Shown: positions 1 to 9,239 of the stretch, piece by piece | Position numbering within the stretch: the stretch's first letter is position 1 | How the letters are laid out: the number at the start of each line of letters is the position of its first letter | Assembly (NCBI GenBank): GCA_018711625.1 | Contig: DVID01000047.1 | Location: 1 to 64,000, forward strand | Direction of reading: 5' to 3' | DNA: 64,000 nucleotides | DNA from: Candidatus Limicola stercorigallinarum | Lineage (GTDB): Bacteria; Actinomycetota; Coriobacteriia; Coriobacteriales; Coriobacteriaceae | Made by a program: the position numbers and the translations under genes | Notes under the pieces: model-generated | The model's database searches: none | The model's input: the letters and a program-made list of their open reading frames with translations, nothing else | What the model was told of the DNA's origin: nothing

Positions 1-69
1 AAGCTAAGCCCCCGAGCGCCGAGAGTACTGCGGAGGAAGTCCGTGGGAGGGCAGGGCGCCGCTGACCGG
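1..69 (+). rRNA. rrf: 5S rRNA, 3' part (cut by window edge)
   Basis: The first bases follow the 3' half of bacterial 5S rRNA: the AAGC..AAG..CCC..GAGCGCCGA block, then a TACTGCGG..AAG..CCGTGGGAG helix arm and a GCAGGGCGCC end. The 3' end is placed about 14 bases after the GCAGG box by comparison with E. coli 5S, so it may be off by a few bases. The 5' half lies outside the window, so the segment starts at the end of an rRNA operon. A strong terminator follows. Confidence 0.85.
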
Positions 70-101
70 TGGACGGCACCGTCCGCCGATCCGAGAACAG
101 A

Positions 102-129
102 GGCCCCCGGGGTGACCCGGGGGCCTTTT
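102..129 (+). terminator. Rho-independent terminator of the rRNA operon
   Basis: A GGCCCCCGG / CCGGGGGCC stem with a short loop is followed directly by TTTT. It lies about 35 bases after the 5S end and before coaE. The 110 bases between it and coaE are more AT-rich and would hold the coaE promoter; no clear -35/-10 pair was assigned. Confidence 0.85.
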
Positions 130-241
130 GCTATTTGAGGTCTGTTTATGGCCTCTTTTACTGTTAGCTGTATGTCCTATTAGCTTTACTGTTTCGGCCT
201 TTCATATGCTCATTCATTCACGTAGTTGGTTGTGAGGCGCT

Positions 242-898
242 GTGTATACGGTATTTGTCATTGGTAACATCGCGTCGGGTAAATCCACCGCTACGCGGTA
301 TCTCGAGTCTCGTGGAGCCCGCCGCATCGATCTTGATGAGCTTGCTAAATCGCTGTATGTTCCGGGATCAGATCTTGTCTCTGCACTTGCAGAGACGTTT
401 GGACGCGACATCCTCGATACAGACGGCTCTATCATCCCTGCGCGTCTTGCGCAGCACGCATTTAGCTCTCATGAGCAAACTGAGCGTTTGAACGCGCTTG
501 TCCATCCTGCGCTCAAGCAGCGCCTAGCCGACCAGTTGGTTCCTGACGCATGCTGCTGCGCCACGCCTGCCAGTTATCCACTCATGGTAATAGAGGTTTC
601 GGTACCGCGTTCGGTTGAAGACATGTTTCCTCTGGTTGATGAGGTTCTTGCTATCCATGCGCCGTATGACGTGAGACGCGAACGCGCGTGCGCTCGTGGA
701 TTGTTGCCCGAGCAATTTGAGGCACGCGCGGCAGCTCAGCCCACCGACGATGAGCTTTGTGCGATGGCCTCCTTCGTCATAGATAATACGCAGGGCGATG
801 ATACGCTGTTTCGAGCCCTTGATGCGTGGGTAGATAGTCGAGGCATTCGCGGCTTGATTCACGCGGATTCACCGCAGCAGTCTGTTTCATTTGAGTGA
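242..898 (+). CDS. coaE: Dephospho-CoA kinase
   Basis: CoaE phosphorylates the 3'-hydroxyl of dephospho-CoA, the last step of cytosolic coenzyme A synthesis. The 218-residue product begins with a beta strand and the P-loop GNIASGKST (about residues 8-16), followed by the family IDLDELAKSLY segment and a LNALVHPAL motif near residue 85. These features and the length fit CoaE. The start is GTG at 242, placed just before the first beta strand, with only a weak GAGG-like ribosome site. The next gene begins 13 bases after the stop and is probably co-transcribed. The C-terminal part is less conserved, as usual in the family. Confidence 0.9.
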   Translation: MYTVFVIGNIASGKSTATRYLESRGARRIDLDELAKSLYVPGSDLVSALAETFGRDILDTDGSIIPARLAQHAFSSHEQTERLNALVHPALKQRLADQLVPDACCCATPASYPLMVIEVSVPRSVEDMFPLVDEVLAIHAPYDVRRERACARGLLPEQFEARAAAQPTDDELCAMASFVIDNTQGDDTLFRALDAWVDSRGIRGLIHADSPQQSVSFE

Positions 899-911
899 GA
901 GGAGGATCGCT

Positions 912-1502
912 ATGGCACGACGTGTTCGAGCATGTGCGTGGTATCGCGTGCTTCCTCTTGTCATCGTGGCGCTTTTTGGCGCCATTTCTTTCACGTATAC
1001 CTTTGCTCCGTCAGCCTTGTTTAAGGTCTTCTATCCGCTTGATTACGAGGAGTATGTTCTCTCCTCCGCTCAGACGCATGGTGTTGATCCGTATCTTGTT
1101 GCAGCGGTCATCAAAGTTGAGTCTAGCTGGGATGATGATGCGCTATCTTCCCGTGGTGCTGAGGGCTTGATGCAGCTTATGCCCGAGACTGCTCAAGACA
1201 TGATTGATAAGGGGTATGTGGACGGTGCTCGTTATTCGGCATCGAACTTGTTTGATGCTGCTACCAATATTGAGTTTGGCTGCGCGTATCTTTCTTATTT
1301 GCTGACGTATTTTAATGGCGCGACCGATCGCGCGATTGCGGCCTATAACGCGGGCATGGGCAATGTTGATGATTGGGCGCAGGAAGATACTGCCTTGCAT
1401 AATGCTATTACCTTTCCGGAGACGCAGGCCTATCTCTTCCGTGTGACCACCGCGCAGTCGCGTTACGAGGATCTGTATCCTGAGCTATATCTTGGCAAGT
1501 AA
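912..1502 (+). CDS. Lytic transglycosylase, SLT domain, membrane-anchored
   Basis: The product is a predicted peptidoglycan lytic transglycosylase of the Slt/MltC-like goose-lysozyme fold, which cuts glycan strands between MurNAc and GlcNAc. It has 196 residues. An N-terminal hydrophobic segment (about residues 12-35) would anchor it outside the membrane. The catalytic Glu is in VIKVESSW, followed by GAEGLMQLMPETA and AIAAYNAGMGNV, the three signature blocks of SLT domains. The frame is open upstream to a TTG at 891, but the ATG at 912 follows a strong GAGAGGAGG site and is preferred. Its role in division or cell wall turnover is inferred from the family only. Confidence 0.85.
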   Translation: MARRVRACAWYRVLPLVIVALFGAISFTYTFAPSALFKVFYPLDYEEYVLSSAQTHGVDPYLVAAVIKVESSWDDDALSSRGAEGLMQLMPETAQDMIDKGYVDGARYSASNLFDAATNIEFGCAYLSYLLTYFNGATDRAIAAYNAGMGNVDDWAQEDTALHNAITFPETQAYLFRVTTAQSRYEDLYPELYLGK

Positions 1503-1586
1503 GCGCCTGAGTGGCTTCCTGCCGTATGATATGTGCCCTTTGTGTGCGGTGCTATACTGTGCACCCAGCGTGAAGAGGGGAGTGGC

Positions 1587-3833
1587 ATGGAGCGTTTTGA
1601 GGTTGAACGTGTAGGCGGAGAGCTTCGTCGTTTTGGCGTTGCGGGAAGCGACGCGTCGTTTCAGGTGGTCAGTCCCTATGAGCCTGCAGGTGATCAGCCC
1701 CAGGCTATTGCATCGCTCGTAAAGGGCGTTCAGGACGGGGACCGCTATCAGGTGCTTTTGGGTGTTACTGGTTCGGGCAAAACCTACACCATGGCGAAAA
1801 CCATTGAGGCGCTCGGTAAGCCCACACTCGTCATGGCTCCTAATAAAACGCTTGCTGCGCAGTTGGCGAGCGAGCTCAAAGAGTTCTTCCCTCATAACGC
1901 GGTTGTCTACTTTGTTTCGTACTACGACTATTACCAGCCTGAAGCCTACGTCCCCCAGAGCGATACCTATATTGAGAAGGATGCCTCCATCAACGAAGAG
2001 GTGGAGATGCTGCGCCATCAGGCAACCGCATCGCTGCTTTCACGCCGTGATGTGATTGTGGTCGCATCGGTGTCGTGCATCTATGGCATTGGTTCGCCTG
2101 AGGATTATGCGGGCCTTGCCCCCAATGTGGACAAGAAGGAACCGCTCGAGCGCGATGACTTCATTCATGCGCTTATCGACATCCAGTACGATCGCAACGA
2201 CTTTGATTTGGCGCGCGGCACGTTTCGCGTGCGCGGTGACGTGGTGGACGTGTTTCCGCCCTATGCGGAGCACCCCTTGCGTTTTGAGTTCTTTGGTGAT
2301 GAGGTTGAGCTTATTGCCGAGATTGATGAGGTCACAGGGGAGCTCCTACGCGAATATGATGCCATTCCGGTGTGGCCCGCTTCGCACTACGTAACCGAGA
2401 AGCCAAAGGTGACCGCCGCCTTGAAAACGATCGAGGCCGAGTGCGAGCAGCGCGTGGCTGAACTTAAGGCCAACGACAAGCTTTTGGAAGCTCAGCGTTT
2501 GCAGCAGCGTACTGATTACGACCTGGAAATGCTCGAAACCATGGGCTACTGTAACGGTATCGAAAACTACTCGCGTCATCTCGACGGTCGTAAGCCCGGT
2601 GAGCCCCCGTTCACCTTAATCGACTATTTCCCCAAAGACATGCTTTGCATCATCGACGAGAGCCATGTGACGGTGCCGCAGATTCGTGGTATGCACGAAG
2701 GCGACCGCTCGCGTAAGGTGACGCTTGTGGAGCATGGTTTTCGTCTGCCTTCGGCTCTCGACAACCGTCCTCTTCGCTTTGACGAATTTGAAGCGCGTAT
2801 TCCGCAGTTTATCTATGTCAGCGCCACGCCGGGTGATTATGAGCTGCGCGTAAGTCAAAACAACGTGGAGCAGATTATTCGCCCTACGGGTCTCTTGGAT
2901 CCTAAGATTGATGTACGTCCGGTGCGCGGCCAGATTGATGACCTGCTTGATGAGATTCGTGAGCGCGTGAAGCGGCATGAGCGCGTGCTCGTAACCACGC
3001 TCACCAAGCGCATGGCCGAAGACCTTACCGACCATTTGCTCGATGCGGGCATCAAGGTCAACTACATGCACTCAGACACCGCCACCATGGACCGCGTGGA
3101 CATTCTGCGCGATCTGCGCCAAGGAAAGATTGACGTACTCGTGGGTATCAACCTGCTGCGCGAGGGCCTGGATTTGCCCGAGGTCTCGCTCGTGGCGATT
3201 CTCGACGCCGATAAGGAGGGCTTCCTGCGCAACCGGCGTTCGCTTATTCAAACGATTGGACGTGCTGCGCGTAACGCTGACGGCGAAGTGGTGATGTACG
3301 CCGATGTCATCACCGACTCGATGCGTGAGGCCATCGATGAGACCAATCGCCGTCGTGCGATTCAGATGCAGTTTAACGAGGAGCACGGTATTGAGCCCAA
3401 GACCGTGCGCAAGGCCATCAACGATATTTCGAGCTTTATCGCTGAAGCAACAGAGACGGTGGGGAAGCGCGACCGCTCTCGTGGCGACACGCTGGGCCAT
3501 GGTGCATTCTTTACGCCGGCAGGCGAAGATGGTGCCACATCAGCACCTTCCGAGTTTGAATCGGCCGGCCAGCGGCTTGCCGAGGAGCTCGCGGATTTGC
3601 CGCACGACGAGCTGCAGCGAATTGTGGCCACCATGGAGGAAGACATGCGCTCAGCCTCGGAGGCGATGGACTTTGAGGAGGCGGCACGCCTGCGCGACAG
3701 CATCGTGCATCTTCGCGCTGTGTTGGAGGGCGGCACCGAGGATGAGATTATGGAGCGTCTGCGCCGCGATGCCCGCAAGGGATCGGTCTTTGGCGGCGGC
3801 CGCAAGCGTCAGGGCTGGAAGGGTAAGCATTAG
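1587..3833 (+). CDS. uvrB: Excinuclease ABC subunit B
   Basis: UvrB is the damage-verifying helicase of nucleotide excision repair; it is loaded by UvrA and positions UvrC. The 748-residue protein carries the Walker A GVTGSGKT (near residue 65), the beta-hairpin [10 protein letters not shown], the DESH helicase box, and the C-terminal helicase motifs with [11 protein letters not shown]-terminal UVR domain ([23 protein letters not shown]) would contact UvrC. It is longer than the usual 660-690 residues because of a short N-terminal extension and a low-complexity linker before the UVR domain. The ATG at 1587 follows GAAGAGGGG; an upstream GTG at 1533 in frame is less likely. uvrA and uvrC lie within 20 kb. 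Confidence 0.97.
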   Translation: MERFEVERVGGELRRFGVAGSDASFQVVSPYEPAGDQPQAIASLVKGVQDGDRYQVLLGVTGSGKTYTMAKTIEALGKPTLVMAPNKTLAAQLASELKEFFPHNAVVYFVSYYDYYQPEAYVPQSDTYIEKDASINEEVEMLRHQATASLLSRRDVIVVASVSCIYGIGSPEDYAGLAPNVDKKEPLERDDFIHALIDIQYDRNDFDLARGTFRVRGDVVDVFPPYAEHPLRFEFFGDEVELIAEIDEVTGELLREYDAIPVWPASHYVTEKPKVTAALKTIEAECEQRVAELKANDKLLEAQRLQQRTDYDLEMLETMGYCNGIENYSRHLDGRKPGEPPFTLIDYFPKDMLCIIDESHVTVPQIRGMHEGDRSRKVTLVEHGFRLPSALDNRPLRFDEFEARIPQFIYVSATPGDYELRVSQNNVEQIIRPTGLLDPKIDVRPVRGQIDDLLDEIRERVKRHERVLVTTLTKRMAEDLTDHLLDAGIKVNYMHSDTATMDRVDILRDLRQGKIDVLVGINLLREGLDLPEVSLVAILDADKEGFLRNRRSLIQTIGRAARNADGEVVMYADVITDSMREAIDETNRRRAIQMQFNEEHGIEPKTVRKAINDISSFIAEATETVGKRDRSRGDTLGHGAFFTPAGEDGATSAPSEFESAGQRLAEELADLPHDELQRIVATMEEDMRSASEAMDFEEAARLRDSIVHLRAVLEGGTEDEIMERLRRDARKGSVFGGGRKRQGWKGKH

Positions 3834-3887
3834 GCGGTGTGGGCACCTGGATGAGAGGTGCGCACAGCAGAAAAGAGGTCCCCATCT

Positions 3888-4427
3888 ATGAGTTCTCGTG
3901 AAATTGCGCGCATCGCGGTGTGCGTGGCGCTGCTGGCAGTGTCGGCATGGGTGAGCATACCCTTGGGTCCCGTCCCCTTCACCTTGCAGACGATGGTGCT
4001 CGCCCTCGTGCCCATGGTGCTGAGCGGCAGGGCTGCGCTCTGGGCGGTTGGTTGCTATCTTCTTTTGGGAGCAATCGGCTTGCCGGTGTTTTCCAATATG
4101 AGTGGAGGCCTTGCGATGTTTGCGGGGCCTACTGGGGGCTTCCTGTGGGGCTTTTTCATTGGCACGGCAGCTGCGGTGGCGGTGCGTGCCCAGAAGATGC
4201 TCCCTGCGATGGTGCGTACCGTGCTCGCGCTCGTTCTGCTCATTCTTTGCTCGTATATCGCGGGAACTATTCAGTTCGCCCTCGTTTCGGGTTCAAGCCC
4301 GCTTGCAGGCCTTGCGGTGTGCGTGTTTCCCTTTGTTGTGCCAGATATCATCAAACTGGCTTGCGGCTGCGCTTTGGGCCAGGCAGTGCGCCGTGCGCTC
4401 TCGGCGCGCGGTACCTCGATGGTATAA
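3888..4427 (+). CDS. bioY: Biotin transporter substrate-binding subunit BioY
   Basis: BioY is the membrane S-component of the ECF biotin transporter. The 179-residue product has about six hydrophobic segments, the N-terminal VPFTLQTMVLALVPMVLSGR block and a GGFLWGFFIG segment, all typical of BioY. The usual ATPase and EcfT subunits are not in the window, so it probably shares a common ECF module or works alone. The ATG at 3888 lies 9 bases after AAAAGAGG; the in-frame GTG at 3858 has no comparable site. It sits 54 bases after uvrB. No biotin repressor site was recognised upstream. Confidence 0.9.
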   Translation: MSSREIARIAVCVALLAVSAWVSIPLGPVPFTLQTMVLALVPMVLSGRAALWAVGCYLLLGAIGLPVFSNMSGGLAMFAGPTGGFLWGFFIGTAAAVAVRAQKMLPAMVRTVLALVLLILCSYIAGTIQFALVSGSSPLAGLAVCVFPFVVPDIIKLACGCALGQAVRRALSARGTSMV

Positions 4428-4478
4428 TTGCGCCATTGGGAATGACGGGGCGTAGCCTCGAGAGATGAAGGGGTGCGT

Positions 4479-5102
4479 ATGCAGGAAGAGTTTGAGCCTG
4501 AGTATCGCGAGATGGATGTTAAGGCGCTCGCTGCTGGGCTTCCAAAGGTTAAGTGGAGCTTGGTGTTCATGGCGGTGGTGAGCTTCGTTGCCGCTGCATG
4601 GGCTTTTGTGACCCCATCTTGGGCTGCAGATGAGCTTTTGAGCATGCTGCCATGGTTCTGCATCGCAGGCGGCTTGCTGGGCTTTTTGGGTACGGTGCTT
4701 GCACGGGCGCCGTGGACGGCCTCTGTGGCCGAGCCGGTGCTGTGCGTGGTGATGCTTGTGGGTGGTCTGGCTACCCTTAACTTCCCCTCGCTTATGAGCA
4801 GCTTTGCTGGCGCATTTGGCATCGTGAGCATCCTGTTGGCCTTCTACGTGCTCTTTGCCGCGCTTGAGATGTATGCGAAGGGTGTTGGCGTTTGGTATGT
4901 GGAGCTTGCCCTTGCCGTTGTGGTGTGGGTTCTGGCCTTCATGGGCCTTGTGGGCGCGCTTGGCCTGGATGGCCAGGTTATGCTTGCTAGCTTGGCCTTT
5001 TTCGTAGCTGCTTGGGGTTTTGTGTACGGTGCTGTGGTACTCACCGGGGTGGATCCCCATGCAGTTCCCCCGATGCCCGCTGAGCCTGAGCTTGCCGACT
5101 AA
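4479..5102 (+). CDS. Membrane protein of the HdeD/DUF308 type
   Basis: The product is a 207-residue polytopic membrane protein of unknown function. After a charged N-terminal tail of about 25 residues come six or so hydrophobic helices with regular short loops, a pattern like HdeD/DUF308 proteins (acid-resistance membrane proteins in enterobacteria). The ATG at 4479 is preferred over a GTG at 4473 because of its spacing from GATGAAGGGG. The gene follows bioY by about 50 bases and ends at a bidirectional terminator. The family match rests on hydropathy and general look, so the role stays open. Confidence 0.6.
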   Translation: MQEEFEPEYREMDVKALAAGLPKVKWSLVFMAVVSFVAAAWAFVTPSWAADELLSMLPWFCIAGGLLGFLGTVLARAPWTASVAEPVLCVVMLVGGLATLNFPSLMSSFAGAFGIVSILLAFYVLFAALEMYAKGVGVWYVELALAVVVWVLAFMGLVGALGLDGQVMLASLAFFVAAWGFVYGAVVLTGVDPHAVPPMPAEPELAD

Positions 5103-5135
5103 GCGGTTTCTCGTCTTACGGATGCGTTAAGCATG

Positions 5136-5165
5136 AGCGCCGGTATCGCTTGCGGTACCGGCGCT
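5136..5165. terminator. Bidirectional hairpin between convergent genes
   Basis: AGCGCCGGTATCGC and GGTACCGGCGCT pair into a long stem with one or two mismatches. It lies between the stop codons of two convergent genes, so it can end transcription from both sides. The T-tract is short. Confidence 0.65.
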
Positions 5166-5204
5166 TTGCGTATGGTTTAGTGGATGAAACGACTACGTCC
5201 CTAT

Positions 5205-6863
5205 TCATCCAGCAAGTGTGTTGATAAGCGCCTGCGCGCAGCGGATGCCATCGGTTGCGGCGCTCATGATGCCACCGGCGTAGCCCGCTCCCTCGCCGCA
5301 TGGGAAGAGCCCCGAAGCGTCGAGTGCAGAGCACGACCGGTCGCGCACAATGGTTACCGGAGAGCTGGAGCGCGATTCCACGCCCGTGAGTACGGCATCG
5401 GGCCGCATGAACCCATGAAGCTTGCGATCGAGGTGTGGCAGGCAGCGTCGCATGGTATCTATCACATACGGGGGAAGCGCATCGTCGAGAGAGGTCCAGG
5501 TAACGCCGAGGGGATAGGTGGGCACAACATCCCCGCATCCCGTACTCGGGACATGGTGCATAAAGTCTTCGAGAAGCTGTGCGGGGGCGCGATATGCTCC
5601 GCCGCCGAGTTGATAGGCGCCTCGTTCGCAGGTTCGTTGTAGCTCAATGCCGGCGAGGGGGCTATCGCCTGCAAGGTCGGTGGGATGCACATTCACCAAG
5701 AGGGCAGCGTTGGCGTTGCTACCATCACGTGCGTTCAGGCTTGCGCCGTTGGTGACCACGGCATGCGGCTCAGACGTGGCAGCGACTACGGTGCCGCCGG
5801 GGCACATGCAGAAGGTGAAGAGGCTGCGACCATCTTTGAGATGATGCACGAGCTTGTACGGGGCGGCTCCAAGCGCGGGGGCGTCTGCGGCGTGGCCGTA
5901 TTGTGCACGGTTGATATCTGCCTGCGGATGCTCGATGCGCACGCCCATGGCAAAGGTTTTGCGCTCAAGGGCAAAACCTCGTTGCGCGAGGAGGAAAAAC
6001 ACATCGCGGGCTGAGTGGCCGCAGGCAAGAATCACGTGATCGCAGGGGATGCGCTCCGTTGAGGCTGTGCTGTCTGAGGTGTGCTCCACCGTAACACCGA
6101 CGATGTCTCCCGAAGTGCCCTGCGAGCGCTCGATATCTACAAGCTTGGTGCGAAAACGCACCTCTCCTCCGCGCATGCGAATGCGGTCTACGATATGCTC
6201 CACAACGGTAGGAAGGATATCTGAGCCAATGTGGGGCTTGGCGTCCCAGAGAATGTCACGAGGGGCGCCGGCTTCAACAAAGGTGTCTAGGATAAGTCGA
6301 TGCGCGGGATTTTTGGTACCGGTGGTGAGCTTGCCATCGGAGAAGGTGCCGGCACCGCCCAGACCAAACTGGATATTGCTCTCGCAGTCGAGCTCACCCG
6401 TCTGTTCAAAGTGGGCTACGGCTTGTGAACGACGGCGCGCATCGTCGCCACGCTCGATGAGGAGCGGCTCAAGGCCTGCTTCGGCCAGGGCGAGCGCGGC
6501 AAACAAGCCGGCACAGCCTGCGCCTACCACCACGGGGCGTTTCATGGAGCCATGGGGAATGGGCGTTGGGAAAGAAAGCTCGTTTGCGCGCACTTGGCGT
6601 ACGCGATGTTTGTCTGCGGCAGGTACGCGTGCGAGCACGCGTTCTTCGTCCAACGTATCGATCAACTGAAGGCGGATGCTCAAGATGAAGTGAACATGGT
6701 CCTTGTGTCGCGCATCGATAGATTTGCGATGTAGCTCAATCGAAGCGATTTCATGCGGTAGTACGCGCAGCAGGCGCACAACATCACGAAGTCCAACGGC
6801 CAAACAACTATGAGGGCCACGGCCTTGTGCCAAGGTGGCGGTGATACCAGAAATCTCGAGCAC
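5205..6863 (-). CDS. FAD-dependent dehydrogenase, COG2509 type
   Basis: This 552-residue flavoprotein resembles the uncharacterised FAD-dependent dehydrogenases of COG2509. An N-terminal region of about 105 residues precedes a dinucleotide-binding motif VVVGAGCAGLFAALALAEAG. It is followed by the conserved NIQFGLGGAGTFSDGKLTTG segment, KPHIGSDILP, and a C-terminal FPCGEGAGYAGGIMSAATDG block. The start is GTG at 6863, supported by a strong AAGGAGGAG site. The substrate is unknown. It is the last gene of a minus-strand run with another flavoprotein, Mrp and an LTA-synthase-like enzyme, with 186 bases to the next gene upstream. Confidence is high for the family and low for the role. Confidence 0.8.
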   Translation of the reverse strand: MLEISGITATLAQGRGPHSCLAVGLRDVVRLLRVLPHEIASIELHRKSIDARHKDHVHFILSIRLQLIDTLDEERVLARVPAADKHRVRQVRANELSFPTPIPHGSMKRPVVVGAGCAGLFAALALAEAGLEPLLIERGDDARRRSQAVAHFEQTGELDCESNIQFGLGGAGTFSDGKLTTGTKNPAHRLILDTFVEAGAPRDILWDAKPHIGSDILPTVVEHIVDRIRMRGGEVRFRTKLVDIERSQGTSGDIVGVTVEHTSDSTASTERIPCDHVILACGHSARDVFFLLAQRGFALERKTFAMGVRIEHPQADINRAQYGHAADAPALGAAPYKLVHHLKDGRSLFTFCMCPGGTVVAATSEPHAVVTNGASLNARDGSNANAALLVNVHPTDLAGDSPLAGIELQRTCERGAYQLGGGAYRAPAQLLEDFMHHVPSTGCGDVVPTYPLGVTWTSLDDALPPYVIDTMRRCLPHLDRKLHGFMRPDAVLTGVESRSSSPVTIVRDRSCSALDASGLFPCGEGAGYAGGIMSAATDGIRCAQALINTLAG

Positions 6864-7049
6864 GCAGCTCCTCCTTCGTAAGTGATTCGTCTGCTTGTTG
6901 CAATGTGAGAGTTATACCCAATTTGATGCATCGCACGTCGCATCTTATAGCGTGAACGGGATGCTAGTGCGCCGCGCGTGCGTCGCATGGTGGGTGGAGG
7001 GGTGATAGAGCTTGCGGTTAAGACGGGGTGGGCAGGAAGCTAGGCGTCT

Positions 7050-8327
7050 CTATAAACCCAGATCTTTCACAGCGGAGGAGGCGGCACGCATGCCTGAAAG
7101 CCAAGCCCAGGCCAGGTTGTAGCCTCCGCAGTCGGCGTCCATATCGAGCGACTCGCCGCAGACCGAAAGTGCCGGTGCTATTGCGGGGCGTACAGTAAGC
7201 GACGGAAGATCAATAGCCTCAAAGGGAATGCCGCCGCGACGCACCTGAGCCACGCGCTCTTCAGTGGTCCCCTGTACGGCAAGGCGAAGAGTCCGCGGAC
7301 AGGTGCTCTCATCGTTGTGCTCGTGCAGCAGAGCCTCTGCAAGAGGTCGGACGAGCAGGCCGTCAAACCATGCTGCGCCGAGGTGTTTCCAGGAACCTCC
7401 GAGTGCACGGGAACGTTCGGCTTCCAGGCGCGTGAAGGCATCGTCCGAGAACTGATAGAACGGATCAATGATGAGCTCGTCTCCTGGCTGCAAACGACGC
7501 GAGAGGTTAAATGCCGCCACGCCCGAGATGCCATAGGATCTAAACAGCACCTCGCCCGTTTCTGTCCACACGGTTTGCCCTGCGCGTTTGAGGGTGAGCT
7601 TGACGTCGGACCTCATGCCATCAAGCTCCTTGAGTGCACGGGGATGATGAGGAAGCGTGCAGGCGATGGGGCAGAGTTGGGGAGCCTCGGCAAGGTGGGG
7701 AAGCTGGAAAAGCTCGGCAACCTCACCCGAGGTGCCGCCGCAGGCAATGATGATGTGGCGAGCGCCGAGCTGCTCAACAACGCGTGGTGCCGCAGCAAGG
7801 TCGCGACGCCATGCGCGCAGCTGGGCGTGACCATCGGTTTTCCCTTTTGCCCGCAGGGGGCGTGTTGGGGTCTCAAACGTAAGTGTCCAGCACGCCTGAT
7901 CAGGCTGGTAGCAGGCATCCAGGAGTGTGATGCCGCAGCGCTCGTTCACGCCTGCGCGCGTGCAAGCGTTGAGCAGCGCATCGCGCACAGACTCCGCACG
8001 CTTGCTCATGGGATAGAGCCGGTCTTCCAGCGAGCAGGTGACTATGCCCACCGATGAAAAAAACGCCTCGAGTTCTTCCTCGGCGCGATCGCCCATAACC
8101 GCACGAGCGCAGTCAGGGTGCCTGTAGCGCGCGGGGTCAAGATGGCGGTTGGAAAGGTTGCAGCGACCGTTACCCGTGGCCAAGATGGGGAGGCCCAAGG
8201 CTACGTCGCGCTCAAGTACCACAACGCGAGCTCCCGCACGCGCTGCTGTGCAAGCGGCGGCGAGGCCGGAAGCCCCGCCGCCGATAATTGCAACGTCATA
8301 GCATGAGGTGTGTGCCGCTGCCGCCAC
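7050..8327 (-). CDS. Flavoprotein of the HI0933 family (NAD(P)/FAD-dependent oxidoreductase)
   Basis: The product has 425 residues. It has the FAD motif IIGGGASGLAAACTAAR at the N-terminus, the LATGNGRCNLSN block near residue 50 that marks HI0933-like proteins, a central HIIIACGGTSG segment, and a C-terminal CGESLDMDADCGGYNLAWAW block. Members are called aminoacetone oxidases or hypothetical flavoproteins, and the true substrate is not established. The start codon is a GTG that overlaps the TAG of the upstream mrp gene by one base, so the two are probably translationally coupled. Both carry redox-type domains, but no shared pathway can be read from the sequence. Confidence 0.85.
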   Translation of the reverse strand: MAAAAHTSCYDVAIIGGGASGLAAACTAARAGARVVVLERDVALGLPILATGNGRCNLSNRHLDPARYRHPDCARAVMGDRAEEELEAFFSSVGIVTCSLEDRLYPMSKRAESVRDALLNACTRAGVNERCGITLLDACYQPDQACWTLTFETPTRPLRAKGKTDGHAQLRAWRRDLAAAPRVVEQLGARHIIIACGGTSGEVAELFQLPHLAEAPQLCPIACTLPHHPRALKELDGMRSDVKLTLKRAGQTVWTETGEVLFRSYGISGVAAFNLSRRLQPGDELIIDPFYQFSDDAFTRLEAERSRALGGSWKHLGAAWFDGLLVRPLAEALLHEHNDESTCPRTLRLAVQGTTEERVAQVRRGGIPFEAIDLPSLTVRPAIAPALSVCGESLDMDADCGGYNLAWAWLSGMRAASSAVKDLGL

Positions 8328-9169
8328 TATGCGCTGGCCTCCGGCTCCGTGCCTTCGTGGGGCGCGACGGCCTCGCAGGCAGCAAGGGCATCGGGCAGCA
8401 GGTTATCGGGCAGTGCGGTCTCAATCTCACCGGCGTCGCATGCGGCGGCAAGTGCCGGGTCGATGGGGAGGCGGCCAAGCACCTTCACACCGTAGGTCTC
8501 TGCTACCTGTTCAAGCTTGCTGGTGCCAAAGATCTCAATGGTCTTGCCGCAGTCGGGGCAGGTGATGTAGCTCATGTTCTCAATAACACCGAGAATGGGC
8601 ACATGCATCTTATCGGCCATGTTCACGGCCTTGGCCACAATCATCGATACCAGGTCTTGCGGGCTTGTTACCACCACAATGCCGTCTACCGGCAGCGACT
8701 GGAATACGGTAAGCGCCACGTCGCCCGTGCCCGGGGGCATGTCCACCAGGAGATAGTCGAGCGGACCCCACGAGGTCTCACTCCAAAACTGGCGGATGGC
8801 GCCGGCAATAACGGGGCCACGCCAGAGCACCGGATCGGTTTCGTGCTCCAAAAGAAGGTTCGAGGACATGACCTTGATGCCGGTGGCGGAAATCTCGGGC
8901 AGAAGCAGATTGCCCAGGCCACTTGCCCGCTTGCCACTCATGCCCACCATCTTGGGGATGGAGGGGCCGGTGATGTCGGCATCGAGGATGCCCACCTTGT
9001 TGCCGCGGCGGGCAAGCTCCACGGCGAGGGCGCCGGTCACAAACGACTTGCCTACGCCGCCTTTGCCCGAAAGAACGGCAATAACGCGTTTCACCTCAGA
9101 AAGGCTGTTCTCTTCAAACTGCGTTGGGGCTGTGGCGCCGCCGGCAGCTTCTGCATGTTCGCAACCCAT
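8327..9169 (-). CDS. mrp: Iron-sulfur cluster carrier ATPase Mrp/ApbC
   Basis: Mrp/ApbC proteins are cytosolic P-loop NTPases that carry Fe-S clusters to apoproteins. The 280-residue product has the deviant Walker A SGKGGVGKS (residues 34-42), DADITGPSIPKM (Walker A'), the DMPPGTGD box and a C-terminal ITCPDCG motif whose two cysteines would bridge a cluster in the dimer. The frame begins at an ATG at 9184, but the ATG at 9169 has an AAAGGA site six bases upstream and is preferred. It precedes a flavoprotein gene with a one-base overlap. Confidence 0.9.
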   Translation of the reverse strand: MGCEHAEAAGGATAPTQFEENSLSEVKRVIAVLSGKGGVGKSFVTGALAVELARRGNKVGILDADITGPSIPKMVGMSGKRASGLGNLLLPEISATGIKVMSSNLLLEHETDPVLWRGPVIAGAIRQFWSETSWGPLDYLLVDMPPGTGDVALTVFQSLPVDGIVVVTSPQDLVSMIVAKAVNMADKMHVPILGVIENMSYITCPDCGKTIEIFGTSKLEQVAETYGVKVLGRLPIDPALAAACDAGEIETALPDNLLPDALAACEAVAPHEGTEPEASA

Positions 9170-9239
9170 GTGCGTTCCTTTCATGTGTGGGATGATGCGG
9201 CCTTCATTGTACCGCGGGCCTTGCTGCCGTGTGGTCTGC

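Noticed and set aside
524-862. Long open frames antisense to coaE, uvrB, uvrA and other genes
   Set aside because: High-GC genes leave long open frames on the other strand. These products are rich in Arg/His/Ala, lack ribosome sites and known domains, and lie fully over well-supported genes.
3834-3887. Biotin-repressor site or riboswitch before bioY
   Set aside because: The gap to uvrB is only 54 bases and shows no BirA-type palindrome.
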